From NCBI GenBank assembly GCA_015680685.1, contig MNCI01008335.1, positions 857,925 through 921,924 of the forward strand: a DNA stretch of 64,000 nt, written 5' to 3'. Positions 11,301 to 23,430 of this stretch are shown here, piece after piece (positions within the stretch are counted from its first letter, which is position 1; each line of letters begins with the position of its first letter). The notes under the pieces were generated by a model, which did no database searches, was not told the origin of the DNA, and saw only the letters and a program-made list of their open reading frames with translations. Position numbers and translations under genes: made by a program. The DNA is from Gnetum montanum. Taxonomy: Eukaryota; Streptophyta; Gnetopsida; Gnetales; Gnetaceae.

Positions 11301-11559
11301 TGGATGCAAGACTAGGACTCCGAGATCTTTTCCTTGAAATCTCAAAGGAAAATCCTTTTGGAAAGATCGAAAAGAAGCACATTCCATGCATTGCGTACAG
11401 TAACTCTGGGTGCAACTGTGTGCAATAGCTATGGTCCACCAAGCGGACATCTATTCAAGCATGCAGTTGGTGTACCGAAGAATCGCCAGTTCAACAGTGT
11501 CTATACACAGCAGCGAAAAATCAAGAAGGCACCTAGTGGCTGACCGCTAATCCTGCTAG

Positions 11560-13180
11560 CAGCACTTTGTGCATGGAACCGTCTGAGGATCTTGTGCAAG
11601 CCTACGTAGAAAGCATGGACCAGTTGGAAGAGGTTCATCACCAAGTATCCATTGTTGATAACCATGATGATTGGGGAAAGTTGCAAATCCCTGAAAATTT
11701 CAAACAGGAGTCCTTGGAACTCAAATCCTTACCAGCCCACTCAAAATATGCCTTTTTATAGAATGGGAAACTAGTAATTATCAATGCCACCCTTACTCCT
11801 GAACAGAAGAAGAAATTGCCAAAGGTGGTGAACAAATGGGAAGTTGCTTTTGCATGGTCATATCTTGAGTTAACCGGAGTTGATCCCAGGGTCTACCAAC
11901 ATCGAATTTATATTGACCCCTTCATGAAGCCATGACGACAACCATAAAGGTGATTGAACCCCAAATTGAAGCAGGTCATCAAAGATGAAATCGAGCAATT
12001 GCTAAAGGCAAGGTTCATCTATTCTATTTCGTTATTGTGCCGAAGAAGGGTGGCAAATGGAGGGTCTGTATAGATTTCCAATTGCTCAACATGGCTACCT
12101 TCAAAGATCACTTCCCACTCTCATTTGTGAACCAGGTTTTGGATACCATTGCAAGGCATCGTTATTATAGCTTTTTGGATGGTTATAGTGGCTATAACCA
12201 AATCCAAATTGCATTAGAGGACTAGGCCAAGACAACTTTCACAAGTCCCTGGGGGACTTTTGCATACAAGAAGATGTCTTTTGGCCTATGTAATGCACCT
12301 GCCACTTTTCAATGCCTTTTCCTCAGCATCTTCCAGCAGCAAATTGGCAATGGGGTAGAAGTCTTCATGGATGACTTCTCTACCTATGAGGCCACGTTCG
12401 ATCAAGCCTTGGACCGCCTTGAGTAAGTTCTGAAAAGATGTGCGGACACTAACTTACAGCTCAACTGGCAGAAAAGCCACTTAATGGTCCAGGAGGGCAT
12501 TGTGCTAGGGCACTGTATTTCACAGACAGGGATTAGCATGGATCCTAACAAAATCAGGGTCATCCAAGGAAACACCCAGCAACCAAGCATTGTGAAAGAT
12601 GTTCAGTCATTCCTTGGCCACACTAGTTACTACCAGCGCTTCATCAAAAATTTCTCAAAGATTGCCAAGCCATTGGTGGAACTCACAAAAAAATATGCTC
12701 CGTTCATCTGGACCAAGGAATGTGAATCTGCATTTCAAACGCTTAAACAGAAACTCATAGAGACTCTAGTTCTATGGGCACCTTATTGGTCCAGACCTTA
12801 CCACATCATAACGGATGTGTCCAATTATGCATTGGGAGCCGTGATTACACAATGTGATGATCAAAAACGTCCATACTATATTCACTATGCAAGCCGTAGC
12901 ATTGTGGGTGCCCAACTTAATTACACCACCACCGAAAAGGAGTTGATGGCGGTGGTGTTCACCTTGGAAAAATTTCGACACTACGTGCTCGAGTACAAGG
13001 TTTTCGTGCATACCGACCACAGTGCCATCCAGTTCCTAATGAACAAACCAACGGTGAGCCCCCGTATCATATGGTGGCTGGTGATTCTTCAAGAATTTGA
13101 CCTCACCATGGTAGATCGGAAGGGGACTGAGAATGTGGTGCTGACCACTTGTCTCGGTTACGATGGGAGAACACAAAAGA
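11560..13180 (+). pseudogene. E3 reverse transcriptase and RNase H
   Basis: Linker with QLEEVHHQVSI and WGKLQIPENFKQE, then RT. RT contains KKGGKWRVCIDFQLLN (12040 on), DGYSGYNQIQIA and the catalytic FMDD at 12364-12375, both aspartates intact. It continues to the connection and RNase H domains in the 307-codon frame 12484-13407: HIITDVSNYALGAVI, TTTEKELMAVVF and HTDHSAIQFL. The frame leaves the true reading frame near 13140. Converts element RNA to DNA in intact copies. Stops near 11759, 11934, 12223 and 12424. Confidence 0.9.
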
Positions 13181-13399
13181 AGAGGAGCCCCTCTTTGACC
13201 ATTTCCCTGATGAACTTCTCTTCGTGGGAGCGGTCGATCCGCAGGTGCCCAAGGAATCACCTTAGTTCAACCACATCCTCACCTATCTCACAGCTCAGGA
13301 ATTGCCAAAGGAGTGGAACGATCGGCAGAAACAATAGTTTCTCCATAAGGCCAAGCGCTTCATGGAGACCAATGGCCACCTTTACAAGGTGTGCGCAGA

Positions 13400-14611
13400 T
13401 GGCCTAGTTCGATGATGTGTCCCTGATGATGATACACTACACATCCTCCAAGATGCTCACAAGGGTCCTTGTGGGGGCCACTATGCTAGACGATGCACAA
13501 CCATTAAGATCCTGCTTGTAGGATATTACTAGCCCATAATTTTCAGGGATGCACAATGGTTTGCCCACTGTTACGAATGATGCCAGAGAGATGGTGGGAT
13601 GACTACACGGTTGGAGGGACCTCAACAGTGGATCCAACCACTAGAGCCCTTCAACATTTGGGGCATCAACTTCATGGGACCCATCACACCCCTATCCAAC
13701 GAAAAGGTGTACATCATCATAGCTGTGGACTACTACATAAAGTGGGCGAAGGCAGCAACCGTCGTCAATTGTTCCTCAAACACCGTCGCACAATTTTTCC
13801 AATAGCAAATCATCAACAGGTTTGGAGTGCCACGTGCACTCATCTTGGACAATGGGACCCATTTCACGTGTGTCAATTTTCGTAAACTCATGCAACACTT
13901 GGGGGTTACCCATAAATTTACAACACCTTATCAACCCCAAGCCAATGGGTAGCCGAAGTCACTAATAGGGAGATCACCAAGATCCTCACTTGAACCATTA
14001 GCAAATATAGGATGGATTAGAGCACCAAACTTAACGATGCCCTCTGGGCCTATCACTCCACTTGGAAGCTTCCTATAGGTTACTCTCCCTATGAGTTAAT
14101 GTACGGTAAGCTACTGAAACTTCCAATCTAGGCAGAACTCCAGACACTATCCATAGCCAATGACTTAGGCCTTGACCTACTGCTAGCACAATGTGAACGA
14201 CTTATCAACTTAAGTGTGCTAGATGAGAATCAATTAGTGGCCCTGTCTTCAAATGAGATCCACAAGGACTACAATAAAAAATGTCATGATCTTAGGATTC
14301 GGAAGGTCACATTCAGATGTGGAGACAAGGTGTTGTATTGGAATCCCACACATGTACCACAACTGACCAAGTTTCAAACACTATGGGAGGGACATTACAT
14401 TGTCTCTGAAACCTTCTCATCCAGGGCCTTGCTTATCCACAAACCTGAGGACCCCACAAGAACGCAGTTGGTCAATCGGCAACAACTAAAACCTTTCCGT
14501 GAACTCCACCTAACCAATGCTACCGCCTCATCATCACCGGGACAACCTCGTTCCATCTTTCGCATCTCCTCCTTTACACCCAGTCATGGGGGAGACCATC
14601 CTCTATGCTAA
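13400..14611 (+). pseudogene. E3 integrase
   Basis: Catalytic domain frame 13599-13805 with PFNIWGINFMGPITPLS and YIIIAVDYYIKWAKA, the Athila form of the first catalytic-Asp strand. FGVPRALILDNGTHF (about 13818-13866) carries the second Asp, and YQPQANG follows. Further on come WAYHSTWKLPIGYSPYELMY-type residues (14046-14105) and a C-terminal domain frame 14216-14611 with WNPTHVPQLTKFQTLWEGHY. Several stops and one frameshift near 13945. Confidence 0.85.
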
Positions 14612-16139
14612 CCCATTCCACTATGCTCCTCACCGTTTTTGAAATTTTTTGTTTTACACTTTTTTTTTCACCATCGTTTCTACATTTGCCAATTCTTGCT
14701 AAATTTTCTTTTCTTTAATTATTTTTTTTTTTCATTTCTTTGTCAATGATTTATGCATATGTGTGTTTGATTTTTAATTGGTTGCTAATAAGTCGTCTTA
14801 TTATCATTAGGTGTCTGGCATGGATGGTTTTCGTTGCGATGGGTCATGTGAAATAGTTCACCTAGTTTATCTTGCTCCCACCCTCGCATTGTTGTCCTTG
14901 GACTTTACGTCTATTTTCATCTCATAAAATCGGCAATGAGTCCACGTCATCCACCCATTCACCCACTCCATGGTTTTCCTTCCGTTGGAAATATGCAACC
15001 CCTTCACTTAAAAAATATTTTAATTAATGTGTGACTTGTGTAGTTCCTAGACTTGGGGATGACCCAAAGGTTTGAATCAGGTGTGACTTCAAGGGGAATG
15101 CAACATTCGTCATCCTCTTATGTCCCCTAGGTTGCCGCTATGTCCTTATGGATTTCTTACCACTACATGTTCTTCTCTACAAGGAAGCTCCTAGAAAATT
15201 TGACCTTGCATGGTGTGGTCTTCATTGCAAATATTCAAAAAAAAAACAATAAACATGAGGATTCAAAGAACACCCCTTAGTCAAATGCATGCAACCACGC
15301 ATGGGTCTTCGCATGGTGTGGTTCCCACGAAATAACAAGAAAATGAAAAAGAAAATCCTAACTCTGTGGGAATTCAAAGCACACCCCTTAGACCGCCTCT
15401 CATAAGCCACCAAAACTAGTTATGGGACTCACTCCGTCCCCTCTAACTCAATCCCATTTCACTTCCTTCCTCTTACGCTTGTTGAAGTGTTGGTTTTCTG
15501 TGAGTGCACTCTAATACTTAGCGGATGGACGAGGCTTCACCTGTTGCTGTGATGTCACTGGATGTGGTTGGTTTTGGGTCTAAACTCAAGAAAGGTCCTA
15601 CTAGGTCACTTAACCACAATTTCACACAGGGTTTCATGTGCCTGATGATTGGAATTCCAATTTTGTCATCTCTCTCTTCACCCATTTCTCTCCATAACCC
15701 ACCTCACTGCCCATCTTATGTTTTGAAAGTTTGTCGTAATTTCCATGTACTACTGATGCCTTGGCGGGATCTCCTGGGTGGGGGTATTAACTTGCGAGCA
15801 CCATTTCCTAACCCTGGGGCCCATGGACTCCGGTGTTGAGTATATGTAAGGGCTACTAAGGCTATCGCTTGCTATCAGGAGGACCCACTTGCATATTCCT
15901 AGTCCCTCTTGTTAGTCTCTCATCCTTTTGATTTCATGGTTGATTGTTTTTTTGGTCCCATCGCTCGATTTCTTCTCCGTAGAGTTCTTTCTCACCACGT
16001 TCTCCTACCTTTGACCCTTTTTCTAGCCCGATATCCCTTCCTCTTATCCTTAGCCACGTTCTAGGTCTCTCACGCTCTTCAATCACCCCAATTTGATGTT
16101 TCAAATTCATCTTTTTGGGTTTTTTCTACCTAGTCAACG

Positions 16140-16260
16140 CTGGTCAGTGGGAGTGACCCCCTACATATACAGGGCCTCATATACACAGCCCCCTGCGTAT
16201 ACGCGGCCCCATCGACGTAGCACCCAACCCCTATATATATGCCCGTTACACCTCAACTTT
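16140..16260 (+). promoter_or_regulatory. Internal U3/TATA-like module in E3
   Basis: Contains tatacagggcc, tatacacagcccc, gcgtatacgcggcccc, atcgacgtagc and then CCCCTATATATATGCCCG. The LTR U3 has the same vocabulary in the same order (gtatacgcggc, gtcgacg, then a CCTATAAATA box). It lies about 430 bp upstream of the env-position ATG. A second promoter for the 3' frame is inference. Confidence 0.4.
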
Positions 16261-16400
16261 CCATCATTTTGCAAACAAATTGGGGGGAGATTTTGCCATT
16301 TTCTTCTACCTACCTTCTTCCCAAGCACCTCCGTTCTATCGCATGTCCGCATCAACCGATCCTTATCCTCTTAAGCACCCAGAGGTATGCTCTCAGTTGT

Positions 16401-16421
16401 GGGGGGGGGGGNGGGGGGGGG
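16401..16421. other. Poly-G run with an N at 16412, possible contig join
   Basis: Eleven G, one N, nine G. No similar run exists in the E4 relative. Best read as an assembly artefact; sequence on the two sides may not be directly adjacent in the genome. Confidence 0.6.
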
Positions 16422-16674
16422 TGAAGCCTATGTGTAATTAATTAATTAATTAGTTAATTAAAGACTTTGCACCTCTAAAGGGAAGAAATGAAAACAATAG
16501 CTTAAACTCCAACTTATCCCTTGTTGTTTTTGGCTCTAACCCATGAATTAACACTTTAGGGGATTTAATGGAATGCCCATGCGAGCATCATAACTTAGTC
16601 AAACTGAGAAGGTGTATAAGGACCATTTTGAGCTACTTGTGCATAGTCTAATGGGTGGTTATGTTTGATTGCAG

Positions 16675-19500
16675 ATGGCACCAAAACCAAGGCATCCAAG
16701 GGGTGAAGGACCATCACAACCTAAGGACAAATGTCCATGAACGGGAAGGGGACGAGGCATGCAGTAACCAGAGCACGCAGAGAGCTCTCATGCAACTGGC
16801 CCCCTCCGTGAAGAACTTGATGTGGAATCTTTCCATCAGATTCCTGAAGAGGAAATGCCCAGCGAGAAATTGCAAGGGGATGAAACTCCGGGGATAGCAC
16901 CACAGCTTGAGGTCACCCTGACCCAAGCATGTCTTTATGCTATCAAGCCACGAGAAGTACAACGGATGGTCCTACAAGAGTTAAACTTTGAACCTTTCTC
17001 GAGAACGCACCAAAATATGTGAGACTTCAACTACAAAACTCTCCGATGTGACCAGTTATCACAACCAATGGTGAATGGTACCTAGGAGAGACCTATCTCT
17101 TCTGTACAAATTGACAACCGGGGTCCAGAGTAAGAATTAAAGACATCTATGTCTCTTACTCTGTAGAAGCAATCGCGCAAGCTCTGGGGTTGCCAGAGGT
17201 CAAAGCAGATGTGGCGGAGATCCCAAAACAAGAATACCCTGAGGTAAAAGGGGAGTGGATTAGGCGGTGCTATGGGGTAGATCGCAAGGAGTTCGACACT
17301 CTAACCACCGTGGAGAGGGTGTATTCAAAGATCGCATCTTACCACCTAAACCCAACGGTGATATCCAGCAAAATCACGGCCTTCTCCACTCATGCATGTG
17401 CCGCCTTAAGTGGGAAATTTCCAACGAGTCTTCCATAGTTGTTATTCTTGGAAATTAAAAAGAGGTTCGTTGAAAGCAAACGTGGAAGACGAGCTCTCCC
17501 CTTCCCCTGCCTAATCATAAAGTTATGCAAATGGACAGGGATAGCATAGTATGCCAATGATACACTTCGGCATGCCCCGATTACCTCATGGCACGAAATG
17601 ATGAAGGATAGGACTCCGGCCACTACACACATCGAGGAGGAGCATAAACCACCTTCACCACCTGCACAAACACCGAGGTCGGGTTCGCAAACTATTGCAA
17701 AATACATTCGCAAAATCTGACAATCACTCTTAAGCTAGCAAGAACAATCTGGAAGGACCGGTGGAAGAGAAGACCCTTCAGTCTATTGCCTTGCAATGAG
17801 CCACCTGGAGCAACTGGCTTGATCAGTCAATTTGCTAGAAAGAGCAAAGCCGATGTTCTCCATCACCTGAATGCAAGTGCCAACAAGAACAGATCCTAGC
17901 ATCCAAGAGGGAATGGTATCAACTCGACAGCTATTCCCTGAAATCTCAGGGAATGCCGCTACCTTTTTGGTATGCTTGGAAGATGGCAAGGGGGCGACAA
18001 TCCTGGTGATGCAGCACCAAGGACAAGAGATTGCAGTCGAAGTGGTTGCTGATATGATTGCTATGGCTCTCAACACACCGACGGCACCTGTACTAGACGT
18101 ACCTGCACTTCAAGATGTATAAGCATCTGCAAAAACTTCATGTAGCAAGATTGATGCAACACAACATGAAGAACTATTGGATCGACTAGTGGGAATCGGG
18201 CAACCACTTCCAGATGTCTTTGACCTTTCAGATAACATCACTGCAACCCAGTCGGAGCTGCTCTTGGCAAGGGGTAAGAGCCTTATTTTAGAAGGGCAAC
18301 TTAAAGCTACTTAAGCCACTTGTCAACGCTTGGCAATAGAGGTTGCCCAATTAAGGATCCAACTTGCCGATCCAGCTCTCCTCAACCGTGAGCTCACCAG
18401 AGATTAAGCTTTTCAACAACTTCAGGTCAAACTTTAGATCGTTGAGGATGAGCGAGAGTCGGTAATCCTTGATAATTCCTTGGCAGATACTCGGACATAT
18501 CATGTAAACAAGGACTTGACAGAGGTTCACTAGGAGAACGTCAAGTTGATTGCGGAGGTTCATCGTTTGCACAATGTTGGTGCTGAAAATGAGCACATGA
18601 AAAATTTTATTCACCAACAGCAAGAAGAGCTAGCCAGGGTGAATGCTGATGTGAGAAAGTTGGCCACGGAGAATTGAAATTTGTCCATGAAGGAGGTTTG
18701 AACCTTGTGATAGAAATATGCCATTGAAATCACTGCTTGGAAGAACAAGGCCCTGAAATTTGAAAAAGTCAAAAATCATTACAGGGACCAAGTGGGATTG
18801 TAGAAGGAAGTGAATGAGAAGCAGATTCAAGTCACAAAGGCTAAGATGAACCGAGTGCTCCAGCGACTCAGAGAAGGAGGCGAGGTATGGCAACCTCTCT
18901 TTGATGGGTTGAATGCCTACAATCAAGCTAAAATCCGCCTCAAAGAATTGTAGATTGAGGAAATGATAGAGTATATGGAGCTTTCCAACCTTCGCTATGC
19001 AAACCTGGCTATGCTCACAACTGGGAGACCGCAATATGAATTGGAAAAGCAAGTGGCCACCTTGTACTCTCTATACGAGGGCAAGTTCCAAGCGCACAAA
19101 CCGACGAAAAAAAATTGGAAACAGCAAATGTGGAACTCAAGGTTCTCCACACGTGATTTGACGGACAACGTACAGTCGCGGAGAACTTGGCTCGTCAAAT
19201 GAATGACTACTAGTAGCTACAAACATCAATTTAAGCATTCGACATTGAACGGAAACAGTTCGCAGCCTGGTTTGTCAACTTGAAAGAACTTTTCCGTGCG
19301 CTATCGTGCCCTTGGGAGGTTCCTATCCTAGCACACATTGGTGAAGCTGCCTGGATAGTAACGATCCCAGAAGTAAGGAGGAAAATATGAGGGCCCTCCT
19401 GGAGGCTTTCCGGTTGCCTCCAGAAGTTGCAGCTGCTGTGGGGCAGCCATCATTCATGCCACTGCCACCGCATGGGCTAGAGGCTAGTGAAGGCCTATCA
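16675..19500 (+). pseudogene. E3 env-position frame: plant-transposon-type domain plus long coiled coil
   Basis: First ATG at 16675 (MAPKPRHPRGEGPSQPKDK) directly follows gtttgattgcag, a good splice-acceptor string. The N-terminal part is Pro/Gln/Glu-rich. From about 17050 a globular region reads VRIKDIYVSYSVEAIAQALG, ERVYSKIASYHLNPTVISS, and RRALPFPCLIIKLCKWTGI. This layout resembles the 'putative plant transposon protein' domain found 3' of pol in Athila elements. From about 18180 to 19200 the frame is rich in E, K, Q, L and A (EELLDRLVGIG, ENEHMKNFIHQQQEELARVN), a long coiled coil. A tail with AWFVNLKELFRALSCPWEV follows. About a dozen stops and at least one frameshift near 17030. The job of such proteins is not known. 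Confidence 0.65.
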
Positions 19501-19778
19501 GAACCACTACCACCAAGGATGGTATGGTCTTCTCCAACAATTTTTGCATCTTTCTACATAGTAGAGAATCTAGGACTAGTAAGGTGTTCAATTTTGTCTC
19601 TAAACACCACCATTTTTATAATTTGTCCTTCTCTATATACTTGGGCACTTGGCGCGTCATGTGTGTATGTGTGTATGTGTGTCATATGTGTCAAATCATG
19701 TGTGTTGTAAATAAAAGTCCATACCTTCCAAATTGTAAGAGAAACTTGAGGATGAGTTTTTACTCGGTCGTGGGGGTA
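19501..19778 (+). other. E3 3' untranslated end with polypurine tract
   Basis: T-rich sequence with a GT-rich stretch (gtgtgtatgtgtgtatgtgtg near 19660-19682). It ends with TCGTGGGGGTA at 19768-19778 against the 3' LTR; the identical GTGGGGGTA precedes the E4 3' LTR on its own strand, so this is the plus-strand priming tract. Confidence 0.75.
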
Positions 19779-20676
19779 TGATGAAGTGCTAGATGGTCGA
19801 TGTGTTTACTAGGACACATATACGGGACCCCGTATACGCGGTCGCGGTCGCGTCAACACATCCTTCCATGCATCGACGTGGCCTTGTTTACGCGGCACCT
19901 ATTTCGGCCTATAAATAAGTGGGCTCCCATCACACCTAGGTACCTTTTTATCAGTTGTAGCAAAGCTCTTGCAGTTTGTTTCTGCAAGAGTTAGAATATT
20001 TTCCAAGTGCCCGCAGTAGGTGTAAGAAAGGTGTCCAACTCTTTATTTGAGCGCTGATGTACCTAAGCCCATTGGCGTGAACAGCAATAAAGACAAGTTT
20101 CTCAAGCATTCCTTGCAACAATTGGACTTGACCATTTCTATGCATTTATAGTTTAATATTTATATGCTTTAATCATTCATTGAGTTTATCTTATTATTAT
20201 TTTAATTGCTCTTGCTCTCTTATAGTTCGCAGAAACCATAAGTACGACCATCTCGAACATGAAACCAACACTTGGCAACCAAGCGATGCTTAACATCTGG
20301 TAACCCAGTAGTGATTAGGGGATGCTTAGGACATGCACAGAAGATGGGGATCGGATACTTATGCTAGGAAAATCTAGGACATAGATTAGGATAATTATAG
20401 ATTACATAATATTTCATTCCTTACTTCCCATTCCAAGAATTAGATGCTAGAAGATAAAGTAAAAAGCCATAAAAATTAGTTGCCTCAATCTCACTTAACC
20501 ATCGCAATCAGAACATCACAAGTGAGGTTGGGAAGACAATGACCGTTCTAACAAAGGGTTTTTCTGGTTAAGGTCTGGCATATGCTAAGTGCTTAAGATT
20601 TACGGAATTCGACCGAGTCGCGTGTGAACGCCCGTGATTTGCATGGTTGGGCGTAGGGGTACCTAGCTACTCATCA
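19779..20676 (+). repeat. E3 3' LTR
   Basis: 898 bp, TGATGAAG...CTCATCA, collinear with 7387-8278. Most differences are C/T or G/A, many at CG sites, as expected for methylated repeats. Confidence 0.93.
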
Positions 20677-21084
20677 CCTTTAAAAATGTCATGAGAGGTA
20701 TTAAAAGGAACAAACTTAAACCTGGATTTATTGGCCCTTTTGAAGTCTTAGAGAAAATTGGTCCTATTGCTTATAGAATAACTTTACCTCCTAGTTTATC
20801 ATCTTTACATAATGTTTTTCATGTTTCTATGTTAAGGAGGTATGTTTATGATTCTAAGCATTATTTGAGATAGGAAAACCTTTAGGTCAGCCTAGATTTT
20901 ACTGTCCAAGTTCAACCAATCTGAATTTTAGACTAGAGGGTGCTCAATCTCAGGCACCATACACTGCACCTAGTTCAGCTAGATTAGAATGAGGATGGAT
21001 CTAAAACCGCTTAGGAGATGGAGGATGTGGTTAGAAAGAGCTACCCTCACCTAGTTAAACATTTCTAGTAGAAGGAAATGTCTT
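20677..21084 (+). pseudogene. E2 integrase C-terminus and chromodomain-like tail
   Basis: The frame 20691-20873 reads KRNKLKPGFIGPFEVLEKIG, AYRITLPPSLSSLHNVFHVS, MLRRYV: the C-terminal module of del/Tekay-type chromovirus integrases. After a stop, decayed sequence to about 21060 includes EDGSKTA and EMEDVVRKSYPHL, the end of a chromodomain-bearing tail. It continues the integrase interrupted at 7386. Confidence 0.85.
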
Positions 21085-21097
21085 AAGGGGAGGAGAA
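21085..21097 (+). promoter_or_regulatory. E2 polypurine tract
   Basis: AAGGGGAGGAGAA immediately before the TGTAAC start of the 3' LTR; plus-strand DNA priming site. Confidence 0.85.
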
Positions 21098-23430
21098 TGT
21101 AACGAACCACTTCTCCTTGAGTTTTTGCACTAATGATTGTAGTAGTCTTTTTGTGTGTTTGTGTGCATGTTTTGTTCACAAATTGTGTGTGTGCTTTGGT
21201 GGAAAAGGCTAATTGGAATAATAATAAATTTGTTGACCAGATTTTTTTATATGTATTATGATTAAATGTTTAAATACTTTATGCATAAGAAATATGACTT
21301 AAAATACATGCTAGGAATGTTTTAAAATAATAATAATAAATGATATTGGGAAAAACAAAATATTTTTTGTTCTATTTCAACAAAGATGCTAAGAAACAAA
21401 AGAAATACAGAGGACAATACTCTAAGGTGTGCCTCAAGAGCTAAAGAAGGTATGTTGAGATGCAAAAGAATGCTCATATTGAGGAACTTGACCTATGAAT
21501 CAAGTTGGAGGAACCTGACCCATGAATCAGGGATACTTTGTGCAAATACTATAGCTTTATATTTTATTTTATCTAAATGTGATGCATTGCTCTTTTTAGT
21601 TTAAAATAGTGGAGTATAAGTACCCTCTCCATTGCTGTAGAAAGGTCACTTGATGACCTTTCAGGGATCGTAAGACGATGGGAAAATTCACATCGCTGAT
21701 GACCTAAAAAAGAAGGTGCCTTATTTGATTATGTATCTTGAATTGCCCTTTTCATGAATCTATTTGAAAACTCTTTCCCTGCATCTTATGACAATTTTGA
21801 ATGATAAAGAGATAAATATTATGTTGGAATGTTCAAGAGGAATTGAACTTGAGATCTAGCAAAATTTGAATTCTAAAATATCAAAAATTGTTGATTTAGG
21901 AAATGAACCTGCAACTTGTGGATATGCATACTTTATTGATTTTATTATAGTGATCATGAAGAGAATTGAACTCATGATCCATTGCTAGAGAGAGAGAGAG
22001 ATGACTTTAAAAAGAAAGAAAAGAATATGAACAGTCTCCAACAAGTCAGTTACAAGAAACCAAAGAAAAGAATACGAACAGTCCCCAACAAGTCAGTTAC
22101 AAGAAACCAAAGAAAAGAATGCGAACAGTCCCCAACAAGTCAATTACAGAAAATCATTCATTATCCCTTATTCCACCTACAAATAGGAAGAGGAGGAGAG
22201 GAAATAAAAAGACACACACAAGGCAAAAGTAGCTTTGCAAAACACAAAAAAAAAAAGATACATCAACAAGGAGTGTGGCTACGAAGGGAGAGAAGACTGT
22301 CGCTGCTATAAGAGATAGCAAAGAGAAAGAAAACAAGTGCGGCATAGCAATCCAATATTCAAATATTTCCTCCTAGTAAGCAAGATATCTAAGCAAGGAG
22401 GTAAAATGATCCATCTTTGTTATGTTGGATAATGGCTAGCAAGGGTTGATTTTATCAAACTTTTCTCTTCTTGCTTGTCTAACCAGCTTCACAATGCTTG
22501 TATGAAAATATCAAGATTGTTGTTGTAAACTTAGACTTATTGTTTGGATCTCTCCGCCCATCCTCTGCACTCTCTTACCTAAATGATTTGGATGAGAGTT
22601 GTTTCTGTAATGATTCAGAAACACCCATAATGATTTAGGGCATTTTTTGCAAAGGATTGCCAATAGGGCTATGGATCCCTGATATGAGGATTGGTATCGC
22701 TGGCAGAGTGTGAGAGTATCTTTGGACCCATCGATAGTTGTGAATTGTTGAATTCTTGGATTTTGGTTGGAATTTGGTTGATAAACCCTCCCCTTTTGAA
22801 TGCATAAATCTTGGATCTGAATCTTGAATTATACCTCTTTTTCCTATACCTTCTCAAGTCTGATTTTAATATCTTTCTATAAGTTGATGGAGTGGGGAAA
22901 ACCTAGGATGTTAATTTATGGTTGTGATTTATCTATTCTCTGCTATTGAACATATGAATTTCCTAATTAAATGATTACTAGTAAAATTATTACAAGAGTT
23001 AAATTCAAATTTTGTTTTTCTGTGTGGTTGGAAATTATAAAATATTATTATGTGATTGAACAAATATGAGATTATTAATTTATCTGCTTATGTGGTCATT
23101 TCTTTGGTTTTCAAATGTGTAAATGATCCCAATTAAATATTTCTTTTTAGGTTGAATAATAAAAAGTTTTATTTTTTTAATCTAATGAATCTTGCACAAT
23201 ATTTTACTATGTCAATTTATTTTTAAAAGTATCCCTTAATTCTTAAATTAATATTGATTGACCTGTTTCAAAGCTAGATCTAAGCATTGTTGATTTCATT
23301 TTAATTTTATAGGTTAATGCTAGTTTGATTGTTGTAGAAAGAAAGCTACCTGGGCATTTTCTTCTTTCAACTACTTTCTTTTTAGGGAGCTTCGAGTGCT
23401 AGCTCTTGCTTCCTATGAGTGGGTGTTACA
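21098..23430 (+). repeat. E2 3' LTR (2.3 kb)
   Basis: Begins TGTAACGAACC and ends GGGTGTTACA, with perfect TGTAAC/GTTACA ends. Its last ~305 bp match the 5' LTR remnant at 3495-3799. It contains a GA-rich run (21988-22001) and a 47-bp tandem repeat. No protein-coding content. Confidence 0.9.
22021..22147. repeat. 47-bp tandem repeat, about 2.7 units, in E2 LTR
   Basis: Units start at 22021, 22068 and 22115, each built on gaacagtcyccaacaagtca followed by gttacaagaaaccaaag. They differ by only one to three bases, so the expansion is more recent than most decay in E2. Confidence 0.85.

Larger units (their letters stand above)
14612..16660 (+). other. E3 post-integrase spacer, no supported gene
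   Basis: About 2 kb of T-rich then mixed sequence with no recognisable protein. Short phrases recur, inverted, in the 3' region of E4, for example the accacaccatgcaaagac-type phrase (15311-15335 versus 25670-25690) and the block around gatgtcactggatgtggttg (15552) versus its reverse near 25415. So this is conserved non-coding sequence of the Athila group here. It includes the U3-like module and poly-G run annotated separately. Confidence 0.6.
7387..20676 (+). mobile_element. E3: full-length Athila-lineage Ty3/gypsy element (13.3 kb)
   Basis: Both LTRs are present (7387-8278 and 19779-20676) and the element is flanked by a perfect 5-bp duplication, CCTTT at 7382-7386 and 20677-20681. Order: LTR, Asp-tRNA-type primer site, gag, protease, RT with FMDD, RNase H, integrase, a 2-kb non-coding stretch, an env-position frame, polypurine tract, LTR. 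RT phrases such as RVCIDF, DHFPLSFV, DGYSGYNQI and VEVFMDDFSTY are Athila-type. By eye the LTRs differ at very roughly one base in fifteen to twenty, mostly transitions, so the insertion is old. All frames contain stops. Confidence 0.92.
3495..23430 (+). mobile_element. E2: old Ty3/gypsy chromovirus-like element, broken by E1 and E3
   Basis: Remnant of the 5' LTR (3495-3799), a Met-tRNA-like primer site, protease, start of RT, a degraded section, integrase (6655-7386, resuming at 20677), a polypurine tract and a full 3' LTR (21098-23430, TGTAAC...GTTACA). The integrase C-terminal sequence and following EDGSKTA/EMEDVVRKSYPHL-type motif are those of del/Tekay-like chromoviruses. No gag is recognisable between LTR and protease. 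Many stops; it is the oldest layer of the left region since E1 and E3 both sit inside it. Confidence 0.85.

Noticed and set aside
22154-22345. Hydrophobic Phe/Leu/Val-rich minus-strand frame
   Set aside because: It lies within the E2 3' LTR, opposite A-rich repeat sequence; no supporting feature.
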